Assembly (NCBI GenBank): GCA_030998015.1 | Contig: JARWMV010000247.1 | Coordinates: 310,001-374,000, forward strand | Direction of reading: 5' to 3' | DNA length: 64,000 nt | Source of the DNA: Ceratorhiza oryzae-sativae | Taxonomy: Eukaryota > Basidiomycota > Agaricomycetes > Cantharellales > Ceratobasidiaceae | Part shown: piece by piece, positions 1 through 10,399 of the stretch | Numbering within the stretch: the stretch's first letter is position 1 | Layout of the letters: each line of letters begins with the position of its first letter | Program-made: the position numbers and the translations under genes | Notes under the pieces: generated by a model | Database searches by the model: none | Told to the model about the DNA's origin: nothing | What the model saw: only the letters and a program-made list of their open reading frames with translations

Positions 1-1104
1 TGGAACGTTTTAGATTCTTATCCTCATCTTTTCCGAAGTACTAGGCCTCTATGGTCTGTAACACCCTTCTCTATTCGAACTTCCAGTCGCTAATCACATC
101 ACCAGGTCTCATCGTTGCACTCATACTGAATAGCAACTCAACCAATGGGGTGGGTGATATCAACGAATTCTGCTCCCACTAGTAGATGCAAGTGTCTGCT
201 TGTAAAGTCCTTAGGTGCAAAGTAGATGAATAAACAGGATTGTAAAGCACTGTGATGCTAGCTGGGAAGATTTCTTTCTAAGAATCTTATTGCCAATAAA
301 AATTCAATGTTATCTAGCCTTTACCCCAACTTTTGTAGCTTAGGTACTCCAAATAAGGTAGTGGCCTGTATTTTCTGGATCCTGACCCATGTTGAAATTG
401 AGCAACACAGGGAAACATGTCCTCACAACCTCCTACCATAAAATACCATACATGATTAAATGATTGATTAGAACACAGAATTTGCTAAAGCCTCCCACCA
501 TCAACCTGTGCTTCATCAAAACTTGTCCCATTCACAGCCAAAAGATGATTGGCTAGTTAGAGCTAGTTAGAACCTTGTGTCTAGCCAAGCTGAATGAGCA
601 CCAGTACCACATGCTTGTTTGATTTAGTCAGTGCTTGTTCAGCTTAGCTAGAACTGTGGTTCTAACCAGCAAATTGGCTTTTGGCCAAGTTGTGGCATGA
701 ACTAATCACTGCATTTAGTCATGTGTGATAAGTTTAGGTTCTGGTTCCTCTTCCCAATCTCACCTGTTTTCATTTTGACTTTGTAAGCTCCAAGTTCTCA
801 TATCTTGCCACTTATGGCTAATTTATTTAATAGTTTATTTTTGTACTTAGCCCTTTTCATAATCACATCAACATATTGGGAATTATTAGAAACATAGTCA
901 ATGTGCTGCACTTGACATCCCAAATGTAGAATATGCATGTACATACTTAAATGATCTAGAATGTGTAAAAGTCAGTAGTCAAGTCAAGAGTGAATGTGTC
1001 ATGTATGCACAGTATATGCACAGCAGCAGAGCATATGACTCATGTGTATTTGTAGGGTATAAATAAGGGCTCTACAAGCTCCTTGTACCCCATTATTCTT
1101 ACTC

Positions 1105-1487
1105 ATGCTGATGCATTCCTTTTTTAAATTGTCTCTATACAATAAATATATACATTTGATTTCTATACCCAACACCAACCAAACCTACTTCTTCAAAGGA
1201 AGTCAATACATCAAGATATATTTGGTGCTTGATAGCCCATGCAACAGCAGTGTAGTCTATGGCCCTGTTGGGTTTACTCATGAATGGGCATCACTCAAAG
1301 AGGCTGGCTTCAACCAAATTGACACCAGTCTCCCTTGCCCACATCCTGACAAAAGCAAAAACACATATTTTCCTGAGATATATACATGAAGATTAAAGTT
1401 GCTGTTGGCAGAGAGGATAGCCTAGTTGGCAATCAGCAAGGTGTGGCTTGTGGTTGGCTGTCTTTAGGAAAGGCTGGATTTTATTAG
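1105..1487 (+). pseudogene. Hemopexin-like repeat gene, decayed relic 1
   Basis: The translation from 1105 contains a hemopexin/albumin-2-like repeat: TYFFKGSQYIKIY near residue 28, then YGP, HEWASLKEAGFNQID. It lines up with repeat 1 of the CpG-rich gene at 8301-8977, including the preceding Asn-Thr-Asn. After the Thr-Tyr-Phe near 1365 the frame shifts by one base and continues as FS-stop-DIYMKIKVAVG, then EDSLVGNQ and WLSLGKAGFY followed by TAG at 1485-1487. This matches the last repeat of the 8.3-kb gene. The internal TGA stands where that copy has a Lys codon. Only the first and last repeats are present, so repeats 2 and 3 were lost or never existed. A TATA-like box (TATAAATA, 1058-1065) remains upstream. 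The copy sits in CpG-free DNA and cannot encode a full product. Confidence 0.8.
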
Positions 1488-2006
1488 GTCATATCATGTT
1501 CCCACCACAACAAATTTTGAATTGATCCACATAAGATCTGCATTTTATGTAGCTGTGTGAACATTATCTCTACAGCATACCGTCATGGCCTAGACCACAA
1601 ACATGGATTTATCTGAATTTAATACAGTTTACTTTATCACCATCTTTTTTCTACTTTATGGACAAGTCCTGTTTATTCAGATATATGCATAGAATAATTG
1701 ACTGCATCATGTGACCTTGTTGTTGTTGACCCTTTTTGATATGTTCTGGAATATTCTGTGATGTGGCACCATTCCTGCTATCATACAATTTACATAGACT
1801 TCCTATTTCACATGTACTGCCTCACCATTGAATATATAAAGGAGAGTCTGAGAGCCTTAAGCCTCAGAACTTGACCTCCTGTCAAACATCCCCTCCTACC
1901 TGTGTGGTCACCAAGCCTAACAGTCCCTGCCCAGACCTCTTTAGGTCAAGCACACCTCTCATACCCTCCTGTGTGTTGTTGCACCCCATCCCTTCACTGT
2001 GCATCC

Positions 2007-2149
2007 TAGAGATATTGTGCCAGAATTCCTGCATTCTGGCATCAAGGGTAACTCAATTGTAGAAGCAGCTCAGAAGTGCTGATTGGTAAGCTGATGGAAT
2101 AGAGTTACCCTTGATGCCAGAATGCAGGAATTCTGGCACAACATCTCTA
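2007..2149. repeat. 48-bp near-perfect inverted repeat (hairpin)
   Basis: The arm at about 2007-2054 is the reverse complement of 2102-2149 with a single mismatch (A versus G in GATATTG/GATGTTG), separated by about 47 bases. A transcript from either strand would fold into a long hairpin. It lies in the CpG-depleted region. I cannot tell whether it is the inner end of a transposon, a fold-back element or a local inversion duplication. Confidence 0.85.
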
Positions 2150-2777
2150 GTGTGTCCCCTCTAGGTGTTGCAGTTAGACCTTTGGCCATCACAGCCTATA
2201 GGTCTGCCATCACCTCATCAGTGTTTGGCATTATTGTTCAGGTTGTTGGCTCTGACACATACACTTGTTGCTTATTCAACAAGAGTTGCATGTGCTGGAT
2301 TCAACCCTTATTCCACAGCCCATTAAACTGCCTCTGGGTATCCCTTCAGGTGCCTTGCCATTGTACCATGAGAAAATAGGCTATCTAGCTCAGATATTCA
2401 CATGAAATTCACTTGGGAACCTTCTCCCCATCCATGCTCTGATCAATGTATTCTTGTGTGGTAGTTTACATATATGCACTCATTATGAGTCTAGCAAGAA
2501 CAGAACCAGGTGGCCACAGAAGGCATGCCTATGTAAATTTCTTGTTTCTCATTCTGGTTGTCTGCTATTCACTTACCCTGTTTGTGTGCAATTGATTTCA
2601 TGGGTTGGGCTACACTCCATTAGATAGCTTCCTGCAACATCTAAATCAATGTCTAAGTTAAGCTACATGGTCTATTGGTCAGTAGTGCCTGAGAAACAGC
2701 CACATGTATATACATACCCAATTAAGACATGCTGATAGCCAAAGCTGAAGACAGCAGGATTTGACATGAGTGGAGTG

Positions 2778-3163
2778 GGCTAGTTTTGAACTTTGACATA
2801 AGGCAATCTGGTCTGCTGGACCAAGGTGGCCTCCATGCAGGGCTGGTGGGGTAGCACACAGGGGTATTTTTGCAAAAAGTGCAATTGGCACATGCACCAA
2901 ACAAAACATGCAGACAGGTAAGCATGCTGTGAGCATACAGCCTAAATTTTCAAAATCAAACTGTGGAGCTCACAAATGTCCATGTGTCAGGGTCTCCACT
3001 GAACCTGGATGATAGAGTGAACTGTGTGTGTGTTTTGTTTGGTATATGTGCCAATCACAGTTTTTTGCATAAATACCCCTGCATACTACCCCACCAGCCC
3101 TGCATGGCAGCCACCTGTGTTCAGCAGACTGAATTGTCTTTTGTTGAAGTTCAAAAATTAGCC
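2778..3163. repeat. Imperfect inverted repeat, ~130-bp arms
   Basis: The reverse complement of 2778-2908 aligns along its whole length with 3031-3163. Shared blocks include TGTTTTGTTTGGT, AAATACCCCTG, ACCCCACCAGCCCTGCATGG and AAGTTCAAAA. The arms differ by many scattered substitutions, largely C/T and G/A, and are separated by about 120 bases. The arms are clearly older or more mutated than the 48-bp hairpin at 2007-2149. This looks like a fold-back element or the terminal repeats of a small non-autonomous DNA transposon. No transposase is visible. Confidence 0.75.
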
Positions 3164-3409
3164 TCCTTCACTGTTACAGGTCAGGGTACACTTGAATATC
3201 TAGAGCTTAAGCAAATGTAGATATGTTAGTATACACTAATTGTACTCAATACTTCTTAGACTAGAGTAAGAAGGCTCAAAGTAGTTGCAATGTGATCAAG
3301 TAACACTCAAGGTAGTCTTAATCTTTCACAGTGTAAACTGACTAATTTATAGGTATAAAGAGCAAGACTACTATGGTCAGGTTCCCTTAGATATCTTAAA
3401 TGTAGTTCA

Positions 3410-4322
3410 GCCCTAGTCGCTTGGACTAACTGATACTAATCTTAATACTAGACTTAAGCAGTAGCTTATAGGATAGATGGTGGGCTGCCTAATGCATGTC
3501 GTTCCTCAGCTACAGGTACTTAGATTTCCTCTAATAGCCAGTACTTAATGTCACACTCAATCAGGCAATATTGTATCCTTATATATCTCTGTATATAAAA
3601 TACAATGACTCAGACAGTATATAACTAATATGGTACTTTATTCCTTAGTACTAGTTATATAAGAAATCACACACAGACAATAGAAAAATAGAAAGAGAAA
3701 AAGAAACCAATAACCAGTCTGGGTTGAGTAGAGGAGGGAGGTGGTCTGGAAGGGCCTCAGAGGAGGTCCTTTTATACCCTGAGGAGGGCATTCCAGAGCC
3801 AAATAGATACATGCATGCCTGTGTGATCATCGAAAGAGGGTACTGCTATACTTGGGGTACACCCTAGCCCAGTATAGGATAAGAGAGTAAAGACAGGGTG
3901 TGGATTGAAGGCATTGATGCATCTGAGACCTGCTATTGGCTTGTAGATCATATTATCATAGTATATACATGTAATGAACAGAGGCTACATCTCAGTGAGT
4001 CATAAAGTGAGTCAGAGAAGCTTCTGGATCTGGGAAGCTCTCCTGACTCACTGGAGTCATTAGATCTTGATTGATGGTCCAGTAAGATTCTAATGATCTT
4101 CAGGCTGTTCCAGTGCAAGGATCTGGTGGATTGCGACAATCTTCAGGCAGCAGATACTGCCAAAGATTAGCTATCGATAGAGCATAAGATCGCTTTGATA
4201 GTGTAAGCAGTTGCTGAGATATGAGTGGTGTGATGTTGTAATCAATATCTCCTGATAAGAGGAAATATTGCAACCTCTATATCTCTCTGAGTTCTTAAGA
4301 TAAAATCACGATAAAATATGCG
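3410..4322 (-). mobile_element. Possible LTR-like element fragment
   Basis: This segment keeps about eight CpGs while both flanks have essentially none, so it may have arrived later. On the minus strand there is a clean TATA box (TATAAAA, plus-strand 3770-3776) followed by a CT-rich leader, as in the U3/R part of fungal LTRs. No gag, pol or integrase is present, and I could not define both ends, the terminal TG/CA or a target-site duplication. Identity as an LTR is inference; it could equally be an old promoter region. Confidence 0.3.
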
Positions 4323-5077
4323 TTGGAAAGAGGAGATTTTGTACTATTTAATAGAACACAAATAGTACAATTTCAGACACATACAAATTCATTTAATTTC
4401 AAGAAAAATTACAGAGGCATCACTTGAGGTTGGCAGAGCAGACTAAATTAATAGAAAAATGTTAGTGATCCATAACATCCACTCATGTCAAATCCTGCTG
4501 TCTTCAGCTTTAGCTCTCATGTTAAATATATGTGGTTGTGTTGATTTTGTAGGGATATAATTAACAGCTAGGACTACTGCATAGTTGGTGGCCATGAATA
4601 ACAAGTATACATAACAAGTAGCTGTTGTGAGCCTAGTTAAAGGTACAACAGGTGTGAGTTCTGTTCCCAGTTCTACTATTGTAATTGCCAATGGTTTCCT
4701 TATACAAGATGTCTACTGGCATATGTCTGTCATATAGTCCTATGAGTTATACAGTGTGGGAGTATCTCTGAAGTGCTTGCCTCCCTTGTGTAGTGGCCTT
4801 GCAGATCTCATGTGCTATGGCTGGGCTACCTGGTCTATGTTGGGACTTACCAGGCCTAGTGATGTAGACAGGCAAACTTGTGTATGGCAGTTGCTATGGG
4901 AGTATGTGTGGAGTAGCTAACTGCACAGGCTAATGATGGAGCTGAGTTCAACAATGTCTCTGGCTTGATTAGGCAAAGTGTATAAGAGATGAAGGAGTAG
5001 AAAAGAGGATGACATTCAATAGCCTGAGGGGTCCTCTTTATATACATTTTGGAGACAACAAACACAGGGTCTACATG

Positions 5078-5215
5078 CTGCTGCACAGTGACTATGGACT
5101 GCTGCACAGTTGCTGTGGGCTGTGCATTGCAGTAACTGTGGGTTATGCTTGGACTGCACATGCTTCAGACTGTGCAGACTCCACAGCTGTGTACTGTGGT
5201 TTGCTGCAGTGAGAA
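5078..5215. repeat. Degenerate CTG/CAG-rich repeat tract
   Basis: Loosely repeated units such as GACTGCTGCACAGT and CTGTGGGCTGTGC recur with substitutions over about 140 bases. The tract is low-complexity and CpG-free. It produces short open frames on both strands with Cys/His/Ala-rich translations that I regard as artefacts of the repeat. Confidence 0.5.
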
Positions 5216-5354
5216 CAAGTACAAGCAAGACTGTAATTTGACCATTTTGAGTGGATATATGCATAGTTAGAAAATACAGAAAAATATAGGAATATTACTA
5301 CAAGGTTGCAGAATGACACTTGACTACTACAGTCAGTAGTTTCCTACATATTCT

Positions 5355-5472
5355 CCACATATATCACAATGTGCATCTCAGGGTCATGGTTGGTGGGCAA
5401 GATGAGTTAGTCAGCAATCAGCATAACATGGCTCAATATTGGCCATATTTACAGAAGGCAGGGTTCTACTAA
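5355..5472 (+). pseudogene. Hemopexin-like repeat gene, decayed relic 2 (3' end only)
   Basis: From ATG at 5386 the frame reads MVGGQDELVSNQ, then AQYWPYLQKAGFY and a TAA stop (5470-5472). This is the C-terminus of the hemopexin-repeat gene at 8301-8977, whose end reads VVGGSDKVVS and PYWPCLKKAEFY. At the DNA level the homology begins near 5355 (a TATATCACAATGTGC block) and runs to the stop. CpG sites in the 8.9-kb copy correspond to TG or CA here, for example GTCGTGG to GTCATGG and CAACGTGAC to CAGCATAAC. No upstream repeats could be followed, so this is a 3' fragment of a third copy. Confidence 0.75.
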
Positions 5473-6561
5473 GGTGTTATGTCCTTGACAATTCAAGTTT
5501 GTGCAAAAACTGATTGGAAAGAGGCAAATGCTACATGTGCTCATGCAACATGTCCTCCCTGCTTGTGTCCTTCTGTGTTTTTCCATGACCTTGTCCTGTT
5601 GGTATCTACCCTATATATGCATGTAGCACAGTGTGCTCAAGACAAGTAAAATACAATATATTTAAGTGTGCAGATGGCTACCTACAGAGCAAGATAGTGC
5701 TCCTTATATACAGGATAAAGGGGCATTCTAGTACATCATAGAACATTACAGTATATTCAATACACATATATTTATGTTTATATCTATACTTGTATATTTG
5801 TATTCTACATCTCCATAATCAATGTATCTCAATTAAGCCACAGTACACACTGCCTCAGCTCAAAACACCAACCACATGTACTAATTTGGAGAATTTTTTC
5901 ACTTTCAAAGATTTTATATCCTTCAGCACCCAAAATATCCACCATGCATAACAGCAGTAGCAGGTGCAAATCCTTTTGTGTATTTCTAAAGAGGCATCAC
6001 TGTGTGGTGGGAGTAACTTTGCTGCTCAAGACCTTGAGTGAATATCCTGATTTCCCTAAGCACTCTCCAATCCCTTCATAGTGATGTTGGGGTTGGGCCC
6101 TCTGTTTGACTACAAGATAGTGTGAGGCATGCCCCAGATGACAGTCATAAAACATGCCAGGGGAGCAAGAGTACAAAAATGCTGTAAACCTATTGCACAG
6201 CTAGGCCTGGCTTTCAGCATGAAATTCTGAATAAGGCATAGCTCTATCCAGCAGATTAGGTTACTTTGAGTTCACCCCCCCCAGTGGAAATTGGCTGAGA
6301 CACACCCATATTTCATTCCCACCCCCTTGCATTTACTTGGGGATAAAATTTTTCTTAAATCTCAAATAAAATACAAGGAGGGTTGAGTAGTAATGAGAAC
6401 AGAGTGAAGAAAAGGGAGACACTAGTTGGACAGGAGATGAGCAAGCAGTAAATGCAAGAAGAGTGTGCCACCAATGTCAGTAACATAACAAAACAACAGA
6501 GGCAACAAAAAGCAGTTTAAGATAATCTCATAGAATAAATAGAGTGAGGAATTTAGGATTT

Positions 6562-8151
6562 CGGAGCTGGAAGAGCTTCCTTTAAGCTCAACAAGCGTGC
6601 AAGCAAGGGGGCTGGGAACGCACGATGGAGAACGCTCCAACCGCCATTGTAAAGATGGCCGTCTATTAGAACGTGTTTGACGCTCACGATTTTGGGAGTG
6701 CCAAAGCAGTAGCAGATGCGTTCGCCATTTGTTTCTTTTCAGGCGTTGGGTCAAGGGACCAAGCGGGTGCTCTAGTGCCATCCACACCTCCCCGTCCGAG
6801 CGTGCAACGTACAATGCACGAGCATTGCACAAATTTGGCGCATCCGAGGCTACTTCTCATTCACCACCTCTTGCTGCTACTTCCGCTGATCAATACAAGA
6901 AATATATATGATGTTCTCCCGTCCTCAACCGCAAGTCTCCCAAAACCGGCCGATTGACACGATAGGATATACTGCGTTCGCCGCAAGGCCTCATGTTTAA
7001 CGGGTAAGTTTTCAATCCACGAGCATGCCGACTACCAGAATGTTCATCAACTGTATGCAACGCCGATAGCTTTTGATTCCACAAGAACATTCGTGAAAAT
7101 AATTTCATTTACACCATGTGCCTTGCCAGAGTCTGACGTCCGAACCGGGGCCAAATCGGGTAGGATATCGAGTCGATGCTTTGGCGCGATTCGGAGCCAT
7201 CGAACTGCAAACCCTATGCGGAACCTAATATATCACGGCCTTCATATCTCCACAGACGGATTCAATATTCCCAATTCAGTAGCCGGAGCAATATGCCCTT
7301 TTGAAGGTGCTATTGGTGCATTCACACAAGGAACCCAAGTGCTGATTGTACACATCGGGCTGCCTACCATCAAGCAAATGGCCCTCATAGTCTAAAGGAT
7401 AACCATATTGCTATAATTGTCGAAATTGTCCTAGCGCTGAGCAGTATATTAATCAACCTTGTCATTGTAGCTTAAACGTGTGTCAGGGCGATGACCTACG
7501 TGTTAGCTCGCCCCCCACCAATACATAGATTGGATTTCTACGACGCCCATGAGAAAGTGGCTCGAGAGGACTATGGGATCACAGTATTCAATCGTAAAAA
7601 GCACAAGGACAATCCGCTCGATATGCGGCAGAGAAAAACTAGAATTTCAACCGCCAGTTCGGCTAGCCTAACTAATACACATCGCACTAGCTACACAGGC
7701 CTGTAGATACCGAGAGGAACTAAACACAATCGACACATCCAGTCTCTCATCATCGGCGTATGCATCACCGGCATCTGCAGCTGCAACGGCACACATCATA
7801 CCCAGCCCGGAGTTAAGATTCTGCTCGCCGGAGCTGGGTTCATGACGCGCTCCGCAATAGTGGAACCGAGCAGGACCATATGACACATTTGCGACTGTCC
7901 CAGTACTCGATTCGGCTTCTCGTAACCTATGATGCCCTATTTCATATAACAATGACACAATCGTTGCGCCCCTCTGCAAAATCTCCCTGTCTTTGGCTCG
8001 AGTTTTCTGAGATAGGACATCACAATACACTCGCGGCATTGCGCTCCAAGAGTTTCATATGTATAGATGCGATTTTGGGGTATGGCTGGCGCATATCGCG
8101 TCATCGCCGCGTCTCGAGGATCGTTGGGCCGAATGTATGCGTCCGCGACGG
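6562..8151. other. No recognisable gene; CpG-normal DNA
   Basis: CpG content becomes normal abruptly at about 6562. Several open frames of 60-136 codons overlap on both strands, but none resembles a family I know, none shows a consistent splice pattern, and they conflict with each other. I would leave the interval unannotated apart from its role as upstream sequence of the gene at 8301. Confidence 0.6.
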
Positions 8152-8160
8152 TATAAAAAG
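8152..8160 (+). promoter_or_regulatory. TATA box of hemopexin-repeat gene
   Basis: TATAAAAAG about 150 bases upstream of the ATG at 8301, followed by a pyrimidine-rich leader. Position and sequence fit a core promoter. Confidence 0.55.
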
Positions 8161-8300
8161 CATAGACCTGCCGACAACAAAAAGTCAACTCGTTCACACC
8201 AACCCTCTTCTCATCCACTTTCCAACTTCCCCATCCATAAAGTCAGCTTTGCACTTTCCGCACTTCGAGTCACCGCATATGCTGACGCTTTGTGATAGAC

Positions 8301-8977
8301 ATGGTCGGACGCGCTGCTGTCAACATCACCGGCACAACGAGTCGTACTTTTTCAAAGGCGACAAGTACGTCAAGGTTTACTGGACGCCCGGTTCCACCGA
8401 TAATGAGGGCATCTCTATGGCCCTACCGAGTTCGTCAAGGAGTGGCCGTCGCTCAAGGAGACCGGCTTCAGCCAGATCGACGCCATCCTGCCCATCCCAG
8501 CACACGAGCACCGTGCCTACTTTTTCTCCGGCGACAAGTACGCTCGGATCGAGTACGTCCCCAAGACGCAAAACGACAAGATTATTGGTTCGGTCAAGAC
8601 CATCTACAGCGGCTGGCCGGCTCTGGCCCAAGCTGAATTCGATCGTATCGACGGTGCGCTCGTGGTGCCGGGTCGTCCGGACGAGGTGTACTTTTTCAAG
8701 GGGGAGCAGTACGTTCGTGTCAAATATACCGAAGGCCAGGCGACCAGCGAGCTTCTGGATGGACCCAAGGCGATCACGACTGGCTGGAGCGCGTCCGGGT
8801 TCAAGGAGATCGACACCTATCATCCCGCGACCCGGCAACGATCAAAACGCCTACCTCTTTAGCAAAGACAAGTATGTGCAACTCGAGGTCGTGGTTGGGG
8901 GCTCAGACAAGGTGGTGAGCGGTCAACGTGACGTCGCGCCGTACTGGCCTTGTTTGAAGAAGGCTGAGTTCTACTAG
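8301..8977 (+). pseudogene. Hemopexin-like four-repeat protein, frame-broken
   Basis: Four repeats of the hemopexin / pea albumin-2 type are visible: NESYFFKGDKYVKVYW, RAYFFSGDKYARIEY, EVYFFKGEQYVRVKY and NAYLFSKDKYVQLE. The first three each end in a W-x(7-11)-F-x2-ID linker, and the fourth ends in PYWPCLKKAEFY then TAG at 8975-8977. Four repeats are one complete four-bladed propeller, a fold that usually binds ligands or metal. No signal peptide is seen after the start MVGRAAVNITG. The reading frame breaks three times by single bases: near 8345, near 8412 and near 8832 (one extra base). Homology is continuous across each break, so introns do not explain them. Either the gene is dead or the consensus has errors. 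Two CpG-decayed relatives lie at 1105-1487 and 5355-5472. The exact function is unknown. Confidence 0.75.
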
Positions 8978-10399
8978 GGTCGTGAGTGTGCCATGGCTCG
9001 TGTTGCGATCGAGGTCTTCTGACAGTTTGACTGAATAACGCCAGCAAATCGTGCATTGATGCATCGTGTCCTGTAAACCCTTGTTGTTTTCCAAATGAAC
9101 GAATAATGAACTATCAAGTGCATCCAAATGAATCCAGTGCGGGCTTTGGTCACAAGTTCCACCCCCAAAGCAGAGTGTGAGAGTTGCCTAGGGCCCCACC
9201 ACCCACTCGATATTCAACCACCCCAACTTGTGTTTTAAGCTGAAATATTCCGAATATATCGACCATAATGGGAACAACAAATGTTCATAACTACAGGGGT
9301 GTCAAATTAGCCCAAATTTGGGTATGGACTTATGGGGACCTGGTTGGTTCTGGCGCCGAACCCAGGGAGCTTGGAAACAACGCTTGGGATCATGCCAGGG
9401 GAGTACTATGTTTGATTGGGTGATGAGAACTAGTTTGCGCCTAATGATCGGAGGAAAGCGACTCGGGCATGCACGCGTCCAAGGCCGAGCTGCTAGGACT
9501 AGACCGACAAACAAGGGGTGATCAAGCCTCTGCGGGGCATCAACCCAGCAGACAGATTCGCCTAACCCGATATATTAATTAAAGCGTCGCGATCCTGAAC
9601 AATCCCGGCGGTTAATTTGGTGCCAATAGAAAAATGACCGGTGGCGACCGGGACCGAAACCTTGTCTCTATGTGGGGTGTGTCAACAAAATTTTTGATAG
9701 TTTGAATGAACGCCCAGTGAACAAGCACGGCGCATGTCGACATACCGAGCCTTTTCCTACGTCTAGCTGAATCACGTCAGAGGGCTGGAACACAATGGAT
9801 TTCTGACAGCAGCAGCGGAGGAGTCCTGGCTGGCGCGGGTGGCGGTCGGAACGCGTTTGCCACAAGGATGCTCTCGTCTCGTCCAGACGAGGTTCCACAC
9901 TGGCGGTTTCATGAAGGCCGGTCGGAGTATTCATTTCCCTGGGGCTAGTCGCTGCGCCACTGAGGTTCTCGAAGGTCGGCGGATTTCCGACCCGATGTTC
10001 GATTGCCTAGTGACCCATCCACGGCGCGGTCACACGCATACACCCGGCCGACGCTGCCCACACGGCGAGCAGCAAGGCACATTGGGTGGGGGATGGGGAT
10101 GGCCAGGGGACGGACCCTGAGGCGGGACTATGCTGAGTCAGCAGCGGTTCCGCAATCCACACCCTGACGGCTGTCAGAGTCTGAAGGATATAACCCGATG
10201 GAGGTGAGACTGACGTTTGGCTGCCTCCCGCATCGCCCGCGCGTGACCAATGGACGCTGCTGCTCGCCCCCGACGTCGACAGTCATGGCGTGGACCCCCC
10301 CTGTCGATAAAAACACGGCGCTCGACGTCTCAGGTACGCACTCCCCCTCGTTCGCCTGCTCAAGCTGGACTTGGGTCACCCACGCTTTGACAGCCCCCG
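8978..10399. other. Intergenic, no recognisable gene
   Basis: Overlapping open frames below 95 codons on both strands, none recognisable. A perfect 12-bp palindrome CCCAAATTTGGG lies at about 9311-9322. A TATA-like GATAAAAAC near 10305 could serve the gene starting at 10400. Confidence 0.5.

Larger units (their letters stand above)
181..6561. other. CpG-depleted, AT-rich decayed region
   Basis: Reading the plus strand base by base I find one CG dinucleotide between about 181 and 3410 (near 1581) and none between about 4323 and 6561. The first 180 bases and everything after 6562 have ordinary CpG density. The segment 3410-4322 in between keeps about eight CpGs. TG and CA are abundant, as expected if methylated CpG decayed to TpG/CpA on both strands. 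Decayed gene copies and inverted repeats lie inside. I see no intact gene; the short open frames are without recognisable families except for the two hemopexin relics. The counts are by eye and could be off by one or two. Confidence 0.85.

Noticed and set aside
7880..8977. One 365-codon open frame covering the hemopexin region
   Set aside because: Its first and last parts carry real repeat motifs but the middle is out of frame (Ser/Arg-rich shadow), and its upstream part precedes the TATA box. It is an accident of two compensating shifts.
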